Assembly: GCF_900110765.1 (NCBI RefSeq)
Contig: NZ_FOEO01000017.1
Location: forward strand, 53,632-117,631
Length of the DNA: 64,000 nucleotides
Reading direction: 5' to 3'
Source of the DNA: Pseudomonas sp. NFACC02
Lineage (GTDB): Bacteria > Pseudomonadota > Gammaproteobacteria > Pseudomonadales > Pseudomonadaceae
A program made the translations under genes and the position numbers. Positions 35,317 through 46,591 of the stretch are shown piece after piece. Below the pieces are notes generated by a model. That model did not search any database, was not told where the DNA came from, and saw only the letters and a program-made list of their open reading frames with translations. The first letter of the stretch is position 1. Every line of letters starts with the position of its first letter.

Positions 35317-35967
35317 TTACAATTGCAGAAAAAGTTGAACCGGCAGGGAAATGATCGATTGGTTGCCCGCTCGGTCGGTCACGAAGTACTCGATCGTGAC
35401 GTTTTCATTCCCCACGCTTTGTAGGAAATCACGTTCGAAGGTGATTTCGATGGGTCGGAGGGTGAGCTCGTCGGCCTGAACGATATGGAATGGGCCTGGG
35501 GTTTTGTTGCACAAGGTCTGGATGACGTCACCTTGTTCCATGCCGGCGTAGCCGGGAACCAGGCCGGTCACCTCATCGCCGAACGGCTCAGGCGGAAGCA
35601 CCACCGCCGCGAGAAGAGCTGCACCTGGAGAGGTACGATCAATTCTGATAGACGTGGCAGGTGAGCGAACGGATACACCACCTGGGAAAGTAGTAATTTG
35701 ATAGGCAACGTCGTAAACGCCGTCTTTGATAACGTCCTCTTTAGGCAGCGTAAGCATCAACGTCGAGCCCTCTTCGGGTACGGGATCCGGAAGCAATAGG
35801 GCATCACCCGTGAGTTTATCGTTCAATACCAGTTGGAGCTTGTCGTTGGGGTGTGAGTAGGACCAGCTTTTGATGAAGATGGTGATGTCGCTTTGCGAGT
35901 CGACGAGAGAAATAAGGCCGTCCGCTGCGGCGACTGGGATAGAGGGTGCTGCCAAACCATTGTTCAT
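35317..35967 (-). CDS. Two-module Ig-like protein, paralogue of the first part of the 618-residue protein
   Basis: A 216-residue protein; AAAGGAA about nine bases upstream supports ATG 35967. It consists of two modules and aligns along its length with modules 1-2 of the 618-residue protein: GAALLAAVVLPPE against GAGLLAAMVFPPE, VPGYAGMEQGDVIQT against VPGYAGMAWGDRIET, and VTDRAGNQSIISL against VTDRAGNPSIKSL. It ends where that protein continues with three more modules, so it is either a short family member or a truncated duplicate. No signal peptide or membrane segment. Confidence 0.75.
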   Translation of the reverse strand: MNNGLAAPSIPVAAADGLISLVDSQSDITIFIKSWSYSHPNDKLQLVLNDKLTGDALLLPDPVPEEGSTLMLTLPKEDVIKDGVYDVAYQITTFPGGVSVRSPATSIRIDRTSPGAALLAAVVLPPEPFGDEVTGLVPGYAGMEQGDVIQTLCNKTPGPFHIVQADELTLRPIEITFERDFLQSVGNENVTIEYFVTDRAGNQSIISLPVQLFLQL

Positions 35968-36214
35968 TGTTTAATTCCTTTGTATTTTTTTTGCGAGCAG
36001 AAGTAGTAGCGGTTCGCTTGGAATCGATATGCCGCTTATTGTCATCAGGTGCTCTAGAACAGCGCCAACACCATCATGGTGTTAATTATTTTCGCTATCC
36101 GAATTTCAACTAATAGCCATTCATCCACTCTGTCAATCCCGCATTCCCCACTAAAACAGCAAAAAGTGGACGCGATGAGCAACTTTCGGAAACGTCCTAC
36201 TTTTTTACCACCCA

Positions 36215-36247
36215 TAAAAAAGCCCCGGCAGGTTCGCTGCCGGGGCT
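36215..36247 (-). terminator. Rho-independent terminator of aer
   Basis: Stem AGCCCCGGCA (36221-36230) and TGCCGGGGCT (36238-36247) with a 7-nt loop. On the minus strand it is followed by a run of six T (36215-36220). It lies about 20 bases after the receptor stop codon. Confidence 0.9.
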
Positions 36248-36266
36248 TGGGTATTGCGTGAGGCTA

Positions 36267-37832
36267 TTAGCGGTTGAAGCGCTCCACCAACGAGTATTGC
36301 GTGTTGGCGGTGTGGGTCAGTTCGGCGCTCAGGGTGGCGGAGCGGCGGGCTTCGTCGGAGGTCTGGTCGGCCAGGTGGGCGATGGTGCTGATGTTGCGAC
36401 TGACTTCTTCAGCAACGGAGCTTTGTTCTTCGGTGGCGGCAGCGATTTGTGTTGCCATGTCGGTGATGTTGGCGACAGCGTCGCTGATGCCGACCAGTGC
36501 CTTGTCGGCCTCCATGACCTGTTCGACGCCTTCCTCAGCCTGGCGGCGGCCATTTTCCATCGTCTGCACCGCGTTGGTAGCCGTCTGTTGCAGCTTTGCG
36601 ATCAGCGAATGGATCTGTCCGGTGGATTCGGTGGTGCGCTGGGCCAGTTGACGCACCTCGTCGGCGACCACCGCAAAACCCCGGCCCATTTCGCCAGCAC
36701 GGGCAGCCTCGATGGCGGCGTTGAGCGCGAGCAGGTTGGTCTGGTCGGCGATGCCTTTGATGACGTCGACCACGCCGCCGATTTCGTCGCTGTCCTTGGC
36801 CAGTTGGGTCACGGTCAAGCCGGTTTCCCCGACCGATGCAGACAGACGCTGAATGGCTTCACGGGTTTCGCTGGCAATGCCCCGACCGCGGCGGGTCAGT
36901 TCGTTCGCCTGTTGAGTGGCGTCCGCGGTGCGCTGTACGTGGCTGGCGACTTCCTGAGTGGTCGAGGCCATCTGATTGATCGCCGTCGCGACTTGCTCGG
37001 TCTCCACGCGCTGACGTTCCAGGCCGATGGAGCTGGCCTGGGCCAGGCTGTCGGACTGACGTGCCTGTGCGTTCAGGTGTTCGGCGGTGTCCTGCAAGCG
37101 CGTCAGGCAGGTTTTCAGCCGTGCTTCCTGGCTGAGAATGGACATCTCCAGTCGTGCTTGCGGGCCGCGGCTGTCGGTGTACATCTGCGCGATCAGTGGG
37201 TCAGAGGTGGTTTGTTCGGCCAGACGCAGCAAGCGCTTGATGCCTCGTTGCTGCCAGCTCAAACCGAGCAGGCCCAGCGGCACGGAGAGCGCGGCGGCCA
37301 GCGCAAAGCCCCAGTGGGAATTGAGCCACACGCCGATCAGGAAACTCACCTGGCTGACCATGATGAACGGCAGCCAGTCCTGCACCACCGGCAGCCATTT
37401 GTCGCGGCTCGGCACGGCGGCTTTGCCGCTGTTCAGGCGCAGGTACAGCGCTTGCGCGCGACGGACCTGTTCGGCGGTGGGCTTGATGCGGACGGATTCA
37501 AACCCGACGACCTGTTTGTTCTCGAAAATCGGCGTGACGTAGGCGTTGACCCAGTAATGATCACCATTTTTGCAGCGGTTCTTGACGATGCCCATCCAGG
37601 GCAAACCCTGTTTGAGCGTGGTCCACATGTGTTCGAACACCGCGGGTGGCACATCAGGGTGGCGCACGGTGTTATGCGGAGCCTTGATCAGTTCCTCGTG
37701 GGAAAAACCGCTGATTTCAACGAACGCGTCGTTGCAGTAGGTAATTACGCCGCGCGCGTCAGTGGTCGAGATCAACCGTTGATGCGCCGGGAATGTCCGT
37801 TCGCGTTGGGTGAGGGGCTGGTTATTTCGCAT
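36267..37832 (-). CDS. aer: Aerotaxis receptor (PAS-containing methyl-accepting chemotaxis protein)
   Basis: A 521-residue chemoreceptor. The N-terminal PAS domain (about 15-115) has [19 protein letters not shown] and [10 protein letters not shown], as in the FAD-binding Aer sensors. A hydrophobic hairpin at about 148-190 ([31 protein letters not shown]) anchors it without a periplasmic domain. The signalling domain has the conserved tip [20 protein letters not shown]. Aer senses redox or oxygen state and signals to CheA. It lies near acnA as in P. aeruginosa, where aer is Anr-controlled; the only candidate here is a weak site at 37897-37910 (GTGAT-CGGC-GTCAT). Confidence 0.88.
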   Translation of the reverse strand: MRNNQPLTQRERTFPAHQRLISTTDARGVITYCNDAFVEISGFSHEELIKAPHNTVRHPDVPPAVFEHMWTTLKQGLPWMGIVKNRCKNGDHYWVNAYVTPIFENKQVVGFESVRIKPTAEQVRRAQALYLRLNSGKAAVPSRDKWLPVVQDWLPFIMVSQVSFLIGVWLNSHWGFALAAALSVPLGLLGLSWQQRGIKRLLRLAEQTTSDPLIAQMYTDSRGPQARLEMSILSQEARLKTCLTRLQDTAEHLNAQARQSDSLAQASSIGLERQRVETEQVATAINQMASTTQEVASHVQRTADATQQANELTRRGRGIASETREAIQRLSASVGETGLTVTQLAKDSDEIGGVVDVIKGIADQTNLLALNAAIEAARAGEMGRGFAVVADEVRQLAQRTTESTGQIHSLIAKLQQTATNAVQTMENGRRQAEEGVEQVMEADKALVGISDAVANITDMATQIAAATEEQSSVAEEVSRNISTIAHLADQTSDEARRSATLSAELTHTANTQYSLVERFNR

Positions 37833-37914
37833 GAGCTGTTCGATCCGGGAAGGCTTTGATGTGTTATCGGCCCTCCTTGCGGGAAATTAAGCGTTTTGTG
37901 ATCGGCGTCATGGC

Positions 37915-38706
37915 TTATCGATTGAACATCGGATAGGTGAACAGGCCGAAATGCGCCAGATTGAGCCCGAAGTGGGTGATGACGGCAGCCCCAAGTCCGC
38001 CAAAACGGTAGGCGATTCCGTAGCCGACACCCGCGATGCCCGCCAGCACAGCCCATTGCCAGCCGGCTCCGAGGTGAAACAGGCCAAACACCAGCGAGGC
38101 GAGCAGCAGGGCGAGGGGCTGGTGGTACGGCACGCGCTTGAGCAAACGGGTCAGCCCTCCCTGAAGGTAGCCCCGGAAAATCAGTTCTTCGGTGAGGGTG
38201 ACCAATAACAGGTTGTTCAACGCCCAGATGCCGCTCTGCTCAGGCCATTTGGGCGTCCAGCCAATCAGGCTCATCGACATTGCCGTGATCAGACAGACAA
38301 CGGCGGTGACGGGCAGCGTCACAGACGTGGTAATGACCGCACGGCGTAAGGCCACGGCGGTGAATACCCATGGACAGGCCAGTGTGACCCAGAAGCCGAT
38401 CAGCGGTTTATCGAGGTTGAGGTACATCGAAAAAGGCGCGGCTTCCGGAGTGAAGCGTACCGCTGTGATCACACGGGCGCTGAAAAAACCGGGTAACCAG
38501 TGCGTGGCCAACCCCGCGGCGAGCGCGACGAACAGCGCGTGGCCAAACGTGCGTACACCCCAGTGTGTGAAATGACTGACGCAGATCCCGGCCATGATCA
38601 ACAGGCCGAAGGTCACGACCACGGGCATGCTCAATTGACCGTAAATCAACGCGATGGAGTAACCGAGGGTGAGCAGCGTCAGTGTGCTCCAGCGGAGCGC
38701 CGGCAT
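37915..38706 (-). CDS. CPBP family intramembrane metalloprotease
   Basis: A 263-residue polytopic membrane protein with about eight helices. The Abi/CaaX protease motifs are all present: EELIFRGYLQG (two Glu and Arg) near 178, FGLFHLG (His) near 216 and THFGLNLAHFG (His, Asn) near 246. Such proteases cleave prenylated or other membrane peptides, and in bacteria often play roles in bacteriocin immunity; the substrate is unknown here. It lies between acnA and aer on the same strand. Confidence 0.88.
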   Translation of the reverse strand: MPALRWSTLTLLTLGYSIALIYGQLSMPVVVTFGLLIMAGICVSHFTHWGVRTFGHALFVALAAGLATHWLPGFFSARVITAVRFTPEAAPFSMYLNLDKPLIGFWVTLACPWVFTAVALRRAVITTSVTLPVTAVVCLITAMSMSLIGWTPKWPEQSGIWALNNLLLVTLTEELIFRGYLQGGLTRLLKRVPYHQPLALLLASLVFGLFHLGAGWQWAVLAGIAGVGYGIAYRFGGLGAAVITHFGLNLAHFGLFTYPMFNR

Positions 38707-38852
38707 GGGGTCGTCCTTGAGGGTGAGATAACGCCGGCGATTTTAGCGTTGATTAAACGCGCGTGCTTGTGGGAATAGGCTGAAAGTCAGGAGAAGAGTG
38801 CGTTTCGAAAGTGATGCGGATTGTTCGACGAGGCTTGATGACAGGGGGGATC

Positions 38853-38880
38853 TGTGGGAGCGAGCAAGCTCGCTCCCACA
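38853..38880. repeat. REP palindrome downstream of acnA
   Basis: TGTGGGAGCGAG (38853-38864), CAAG, CTCGCTCCCACA (38869-38880): a perfect 12-bp hairpin of the Pseudomonas REP type, 27 bases beyond the acnA stop. It may serve as the 3' end stabiliser or terminator for acnA. Confidence 0.85.
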
Positions 38881-38906
38881 GGGTTTGCGTGTGGCTGCGT
38901 TCGTGA

Positions 38907-41648
<2,742 letters not shown>

Positions 41649-41829
41649 GAACTAACTCCTTGACGAGTCCGCACGGTACGGACGGGGCGAAACGGACGAT
41701 TCGGAACGGCGGTAAGACGATGTCGTCGAGCGCTCTGATCGGCGCCTTTTTATGCGCATTGAGTAGTACTGGACCGTCTGGTCAAGCCAGTGGTTCCTGA
41801 TTCGGCTATCATGCGCCGCTTTCGAGTCA

Positions 41830-41846
41830 TTGAGGTTAACCCTCAA
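41830..41846. promoter_or_regulatory. Inverted repeat between acnA and rlmM
   Basis: TTGAGG (41830-41835), TTAAC, CCTCAA (41841-41846): perfect 6-bp arms with a 5-bp centre, 48 bp before the rlmM start. Could be an operator for rlmM or the divergent acnA; it resembles a shortened SoxR-type site with the arms reversed. Function unproven. Confidence 0.35.
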
Positions 41847-41893
41847 GTATAGGTTGCGTCCGGCCGTTGTCCGGCGCGCGAGGAGACCGTCCA

Positions 41894-42961
41894 GTGAACA
41901 CCCTTTTCATGCACTGCCGCCCCGGTTTCGAGGGCGAGGTCTGCTCGGAAATCAGCGAGCATGCGGCGCGGCTGAACGTGTCGGGTTATGCCAAGGCCAA
42001 ACCCGATGCCGCCTGCGCCGAATTCATCTGCACCGAGCCGGATGGCGCCGAGCGCCTGATGAAAGCCGTGCGTTTCACCGATCTGATTTTTCCTCGGCAA
42101 TGGGCACGCGGCGTGTTCGTCCACCTGCCGGAGACCGACCGCATCAGCGTCATCCTTGAGCACATGGCCGGTTTCGGCACCTGCGGCAGTCTGTGGCTGG
42201 AGGTGGTCGATACCAATGATGGCAAGGAGCTTTCGACGTTTTGCCGTAAGTTCGAAGGCCCGCTGCGCAAGGCGCTGGAGAAAGCCGGAAAACTGGTGGA
42301 TAACCCGAGCCTGCCGCGCTTGCTGTTGACCTTTAAAAGTGGGCGCGAAGTGTTCCTGGGACTGGCGGATGCCGACAATTCGGCGATGTGGCCGATGGGC
42401 ATTCCCCGCCTGAAATTCCCTCGCGAGGCGCCGAGCCGTTCGACGCTGAAGCTGGAAGAAGCGTGGCATCACTTCATTCCGCGTGATCAGTGGGACGAGC
42501 GGCTGTCCGGTGACATGACCGGCGTTGACCTGGGGGCCGCGCCGGGCGGCTGGACCTATCAACTGGTCCGGCGCGGGATGCTGGTGACCGCCATCGACAA
42601 CGGCCCGATGGCCGAGAGCCTGATGGACACCGGTCTGGTGCAGCACTTGATGGCCGACGGATTTACCTACAAGCCGCGTCAGCCGGTGGACTGGATGGTC
42701 TGCGACATCGTCGAGAAGCCGGCGCGCAACGCCGCCTTGCTGGAAACCTGGCTGGGCGAGGGTTTGTGTCGCGAGGCGGTGGTCAACCTCAAACTGCCGA
42801 TGAAGCAACGTTACGCCGAGGTGCGTCGCTTGCTCGAACGCATCGAAGAAGGTTTCAAGGCGCGCGGCGTCAAGGTTTCGATCGGTTGCAAGCAGCTCTA
42901 CCACGACCGTGAGGAAGTGACCTGCCATCTGCGACGACTGGATATGAAGCGCAAAGCGTGA
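41894..42961 (+). CDS. rlmM: 23S rRNA (cytidine2498-2'-O)-methyltransferase RlmM
   Basis: A 355-residue SAM-dependent methyltransferase that modifies C2498 of 23S rRNA. GTG 41894 (MNTLFMHCRPGFEGEVCSEI) is chosen because AGGAG lies at 41881-41885 and it gives the family length; the frame opens 27 bases earlier. An N-terminal THUMP-like part is followed by the Rossmann domain with VDLGAAPGGWTYQL near 212-225 and the catalytic K-D-K-E set including AIDNGPM, MVCDIVEKP and VNLKLPMKQRY. Confidence 0.95.
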   Translation: MNTLFMHCRPGFEGEVCSEISEHAARLNVSGYAKAKPDAACAEFICTEPDGAERLMKAVRFTDLIFPRQWARGVFVHLPETDRISVILEHMAGFGTCGSLWLEVVDTNDGKELSTFCRKFEGPLRKALEKAGKLVDNPSLPRLLLTFKSGREVFLGLADADNSAMWPMGIPRLKFPREAPSRSTLKLEEAWHHFIPRDQWDERLSGDMTGVDLGAAPGGWTYQLVRRGMLVTAIDNGPMAESLMDTGLVQHLMADGFTYKPRQPVDWMVCDIVEKPARNAALLETWLGEGLCREAVVNLKLPMKQRYAEVRRLLERIEEGFKARGVKVSIGCKQLYHDREEVTCHLRRLDMKRKA

Positions 42962-43000
42962 GACGGGTTATCTAGCCGTCCGTTGAGCAGGAGTGATCGA

Positions 43001-43564
43001 GTGCCCAAGGAACATTCACCCCGCGCCTCGGTGCTGCAGCACGTCAGCCTCAATGTGCGACGGCTGCGGCATGAGGCGGACTTGAGTCAGACAGCGCTCT
43101 CGGAAAAGTCCGGGGTCAGCCGGCGGATGCTGGTGGCCATCGAAGCGGGCGAGAAAAACGTCAGTCTGGCGACCCTTGACCGGGTGGCCGAAGCCCTCAA
43201 CGTGGCGTTCAGCGACCTGATTCAGGCTCCCGACGAGCGCGATCCCAGCCGCATCAACGAGGTCGCCTGGGCCGGTTCGTCGCCGGGGAGCAAGGCTGTT
43301 TTACTGGCCAAGGCGGTCGCGCGGCGCGAGGTGGAGCTGTGGGAGTTCAGCCTCGCGCCCGGAGAGTCCTATGTTTCCGAGGCCGATCCCGAGGGCTGGA
43401 GCGAGCAGGTCTATGTGATCGAAGGTCGCCTGACCGTTGTCTTGCCGGAAGAAACCCGACTGGTTGCCGCCGGCGAGTTCTTCATGTTTGCCAGCAATCG
43501 GCCCCATGCCTATCGCAATGACGGCGACCAGGTGCTGCGGTTTGTGCGCAATGTGGTGCTGTAA
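43001..43564 (+). CDS. XRE family regulator with cupin domain
   Basis: A 187-residue two-domain regulator. GTG 43001 has CAGGAG seven bases upstream. The N-terminal helix-turn-helix is LRHEADLSQTALSEKSGVSR (about 20-39), and the C-terminal cupin runs from about 110 (SLAPGESYVSEADPEGWSEQ) to PHAYRND. Such regulators sense small molecules through the cupin and often control metabolism of amines or amino acids. Target genes are not evident; the next gene on the strand starts about 280 bp downstream. Confidence 0.88.
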   Translation: MPKEHSPRASVLQHVSLNVRRLRHEADLSQTALSEKSGVSRRMLVAIEAGEKNVSLATLDRVAEALNVAFSDLIQAPDERDPSRINEVAWAGSSPGSKAVLLAKAVARREVELWEFSLAPGESYVSEADPEGWSEQVYVIEGRLTVVLPEETRLVAAGEFFMFASNRPHAYRNDGDQVLRFVRNVVL

Positions 43565-43589
43565 AAGGTCGGGGCATCCCAAAATCAGC

Positions 43590-43616
43590 ACTCGCGAGCA
43601 AGCTCGCTCCCACTGG
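43590..43616. repeat. REP element downstream of the XRE-cupin gene
   Basis: ACTCGCGAGCAAGCTCGCTC starts a REP copy of the same type as at 38853, here imperfect on its left arm. It lies 26 bases beyond the upstream stop codon. Confidence 0.75.
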
Positions 43617-43843
43617 GATCACGTTTGGCTTCATTGCTGTTGCAAACGCGACAGCTGATCAACAGTTTGCCCGCTTTGAATCACCAAACGCCGCCAAACC
43701 CGGCAAGCGCCGTGCCAAGCATGCTTCGTACCGCACCGGACCTACCAATGTCCTGTTTGAATTCCCTCGCATGCTCTTCATAATCCGGCGTGCGCGCCCG
43801 TGCTGATGGCATGGCTATGAGTAACGCGAAAAGGCGAAGAATA

Positions 43844-45259
43844 ATGAGTTCAAAGAACACGCAAGCTGGGGCCGATATCCTCATCGTTGGCGGTGGCCTG
43901 AGCGGCACGATGTTGGCGGTGCAATTGCTGCGTCTGCCGGGCAGGCGTCGCATTGTGATTGTTGAATCGCGCAGTGAACTGGGGCGCGGCGAGGCCTACA
44001 GCGCCACTGAGTTGGGCCACACGCTGAACGGCAACGCGGCGCGCATGAGTGTCGATCCGGATAACGCCGATGACCTGACGCAGTGGCTGGGTGATTACCT
44101 CGCCGCAGGCGGCTGGCCTGAGTCGGACGAGCAGCAGGTGCCAGTGGCTGAGCTGTTTCCGCCGCGCGGGATCTTCGGGCTGTATGTGCAGCAGCGTCTG
44201 GCCGAAGCCAGGGCCGTCGGTGCTCGTCACGGTTCGACAGTCGAGCATATGCGTGGCGAAGCCGTCGATCTGCAAAGTGACGCCTCAGGTGTCGTGCTCA
44301 CGCTTACGGACGGCACTCTGTTGATGAGCCGTTTTGGCGTGCTGGCCACCGGCATGTTCGCGGCCGCGCGGACACCGCAACGCGACTCGAACGCGCTCAA
44401 TGCGGCGGCGGTCGACCCTTGGGATGTCAATGCGATGCGTCAGCTTGATCCGGGCGGACGGGTGTTGATCATTGGATCGGGCCTGACCATGGTCGATGCC
44501 GTCGTATCGTTGGAGCAGGCCGGGCATCGCGGCCCGATCGACGTGTTTTCTCGCCACGGTCTATTGCCTCACGTGCGTCGCCAACCGCCAGCCTGGCCGG
44601 ACTTTCTCGGCGCCGATCACAGCATTCGCAGCACGCGGCAATTGGTCCGTGCGCTGCGAATGCAATGCGAGCAGGCGATTGCGCAGGGCATCGACTGGCA
44701 GGCACCGCTGGACACCGTCCGGGTGCATATCCCAAGGCTGTGGAGTCAGGCGACCGATCTGCAGCGGCGCCAGTTCGTCCGCCATGTGCGGCCTTGGTGG
44801 GAAAGCCATCACCACCGCTCGCCGCCGCCCAGCGCACGGTTGCTGGACCGGTTCGTGGAAGAGGGGCGATTGAGCATTCATGCCGCGTCGTTGCTGAGCG
44901 TCGAGGAGCCACACTCGGGGCAGGTGCGGATCAACGTGCGCTACCGTGGCGACGATCAGCCAACGGTCGAAACCGGCGCAGCGCTCATCAATTCGACGGG
45001 AATCCAATACGACTGGCGCCGCGTCGACCGCCCCTTGACCCGCCAGTTGCTGGCACGCGGGCTTGTTCAGCCAGGCCCCTTGGCGCTGGGAATCGCTGCC
45101 GATCCAGGCGGCGCGGTCGTGGACGCACACGGACAGGTGTCTTCCCGGCTGTTCGCCATGGGCCCGCCATTGCGGGGTCTGTGGTGGGAAAGCACTGCCG
45201 TGACCGACGTAGCGTTGCAAGCCAAGGCACTGGCGGCGCGTATCGTGACCTCTGTGTGA
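43844..45259 (+). CDS. FAD/NAD(P)-binding protein, YdhS-like
   Basis: A 471-residue flavoprotein from ATG 43844; upstream in-frame ATG codons at 43811 and 43817 are possible but precede non-conserved residues. The N-terminal dinucleotide fold is ADILIVGGGLSGTMLAVQLL, with a second Rossmann loop LIIGSGLTMVDAVVSL near 206. An ERSELGRGEAYS-type segment (ESRSELGRGEAYSA) after the first fold is typical of the YdhS/HI0933-like FAD-NAD(P) group. The physiological reaction of this group is poorly known. It stands alone between the XRE regulator and a small coiled-coil protein. Confidence 0.82.
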   Translation: MSSKNTQAGADILIVGGGLSGTMLAVQLLRLPGRRRIVIVESRSELGRGEAYSATELGHTLNGNAARMSVDPDNADDLTQWLGDYLAAGGWPESDEQQVPVAELFPPRGIFGLYVQQRLAEARAVGARHGSTVEHMRGEAVDLQSDASGVVLTLTDGTLLMSRFGVLATGMFAAARTPQRDSNALNAAAVDPWDVNAMRQLDPGGRVLIIGSGLTMVDAVVSLEQAGHRGPIDVFSRHGLLPHVRRQPPAWPDFLGADHSIRSTRQLVRALRMQCEQAIAQGIDWQAPLDTVRVHIPRLWSQATDLQRRQFVRHVRPWWESHHHRSPPPSARLLDRFVEEGRLSIHAASLLSVEEPHSGQVRINVRYRGDDQPTVETGAALINSTGIQYDWRRVDRPLTRQLLARGLVQPGPLALGIAADPGGAVVDAHGQVSSRLFAMGPPLRGLWWESTAVTDVALQAKALAARIVTSV

Positions 45260-45316
45260 GGCGCCCTCAAACAGGTGCATGTGGTGTGTCTTGAGCGATC
45301 CACCGCATCGCCCGAT

Positions 45317-45336
45317 TGTGTCGACTTCGACACAAA
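45317..45336. promoter_or_regulatory. Perfect 20-bp palindrome upstream of the coiled-coil gene
   Basis: TTGTGTCGA (45317-45325), CT, TCGACACAA (45328-45336): perfect 9-bp arms with a 2-bp centre. It is 58 bp after the FAD protein stop and 121 bp before the next start. The symmetry and lack of T tract favour an operator over a terminator; the cognate regulator is unknown. Confidence 0.5.
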
Positions 45337-45457
45337 TTTCCTTCTTTACCCTAAAGCGCTATCCGAACGCGCCGAAAGCCCGATATCGCCCCGGTTTTTC
45401 CGTTTGAAGCGGCCGGGTGGATCGATGCGATGTTAAGGGCTATGGAGGCGTTCATTC

Positions 45458-45943
45458 ATGTTGAGCTTGAGTTTCAGGAACCCGGCGGACGCCGCGACGC
45501 GGGTGCAGCAAACACTCATCAACAATCAGCAGGCGGTCGAAGAAACCGCTGCGCCCAGCGCCGCCGAGCAGATGCGCGAGGGCATCGAGGTGTTGTTGTC
45601 GCCCGAGGCGCAACTGGCGGCGAAAACCGGTGACAAAAACGCCGACATCGACGCGACGAACCTGCCAGAGCGTATCAAGGATCAACTGAAGATGATCCGC
45701 TCGATTCAAGAGCGCATCGCCAAACGCATGAAAGACATGCAGGCGTTCATGAAAGACCGTTCGCTGTCGCCGAGGGCGCGTGAAGGCAAGATCCGTCAAT
45801 TGCAGATGGAAATCATGGCCATGACCAACTCACTGATTCAGGCGACCAATCAGCTGAACGAGGCCATGCAGCAAATGAAACTGTCACTGGACGACCGTAC
45901 ATTGGCGGCAACACTGGTCAGCCCGCAGAACCTTCAGTCCTGA
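45458..45943 (+). CDS. Hypothetical coiled-coil protein
   Basis: A 161-residue protein I do not recognise. GGAGG at 45444-45448 supports ATG 45458. Residues about 70-145 have heptad-like patterns (DQLKMIRSIQERIAKRMKDM, REGKIRQLQMEIMAMTNSLI, NQLNEAMQQMKLSLD) that predict a long coiled coil. The N-terminal part is polar with no signal peptide. Its last ten bases overlap the end of convergent soxR. The shape recalls small secretion-linked or structural coiled-coil proteins, but no homology is claimed. Confidence 0.75.
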   Translation: MLSLSFRNPADAATRVQQTLINNQQAVEETAAPSAAEQMREGIEVLLSPEAQLAAKTGDKNADIDATNLPERIKDQLKMIRSIQERIAKRMKDMQAFMKDRSLSPRAREGKIRQLQMEIMAMTNSLIQATNQLNEAMQQMKLSLDDRTLAATLVSPQNLQS

Positions 45944-46395
45944 TCCAGTAGTCGGGGCCCGGTGCCACTTTCGCCCAGGCTGTCGCCCCGGTTGCGCAGT
46001 GGGCAGGCCTCCATGGACAAGCAGCCGCAACCGATGCAGCCGTTGAGCTGATCGCGCAGCGCCGTGAGGCGGTTGATTCTTTCATCCAGGTCGGCTTTCC
46101 AGCGCTCGGACAGCCTGTTCCAGTCGTCCATGGTCGGCGGTCGATTGGCGGGGAGGGTATCCAGCGCCGATTGGATGCTGGCCAAGGGGATCCCCAGGCG
46201 TTGTGCGGTCTTGATCAGCGCCACGCGACGAAGCATCTCGCGAGGGTATCGGCGTTGATTACCGGCGTTGCGCTGGCTGCTGATCAGGCCCTTGGCCTCG
46301 TAGAAGCGCAGCGCGGTGATGGCCACGCCGCTGCGTGCCGAGAGTTGGCCTACGGTGAGCTCGCGGGGGACCAGCGGAGTTTCGGTGTTTCGCAT
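45934..46395 (-). CDS. soxR: Redox-sensitive transcriptional activator SoxR
   Basis: A 153-residue MerR-family regulator. The winged helix region LTVGQLSARSGVAITALRFY is followed by the dimerisation helix and the [2Fe-2S] cluster cysteines Cys120-Cys123-Cys125-Cys131 in GCIGCGCLSMEAC, the exact SoxR spacing. Oxidation by redox-cycling compounds, such as phenazines in pseudomonads, activates it. There is no soxS, as is normal in the genus. A strong SoxR box lies in the region shared with the divergent monooxygenase gene, the likely direct target. Confidence 0.97.
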   Translation of the reverse strand: MRNTETPLVPRELTVGQLSARSGVAITALRFYEAKGLISSQRNAGNQRRYPREMLRRVALIKTAQRLGIPLASIQSALDTLPANRPPTMDDWNRLSERWKADLDERINRLTALRDQLNGCIGCGCLSMEACPLRNRGDSLGESGTGPRLLDQD

Positions 46396-46436
46396 GTCGC
46401 GTCGGGTTGCCTCGGTGGTTGCTGAAAGGCGCTTGA

Positions 46437-46454
46437 CCTCTAGTTAAGTGGAGG
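46437..46454 (+). promoter_or_regulatory. SoxR operator within the monooxygenase promoter
   Basis: CCTCTAGTTAAGTGGAGG against the SoxR box CCTCAAGTTAACTTGAGG: 15 of 18 positions agree and the dyad arms CCTC/GAGG are intact. A -35 TTGACC (46434-46439) overlaps its left edge and a -10 TACCCT (46458-46463) lies just to the right, a lengthened spacer of 18 bp as in MerR-class promoters. It would drive the plus-strand monooxygenase gene. Confidence 0.8.
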
Positions 46455-46591
46455 TTTTACCCTGCGTGGCGTTGGTTCGCAACAGGGTGTCGGGCGACAC
46501 CTCACCGTAACAGCACCGCAAGATTCGGAGTTCGCATTATCAGACCCTCAAGCATGCTGTCAGCGACCCCCCTCATCAGTGGAGAGCGTTC

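Noticed and set aside
37897..37910. Anr box upstream of aer
   Set aside because: GTGAT-CGGC-GTCAT keeps only seven of ten consensus positions; kept as a remark in the aer entry, not as a site.
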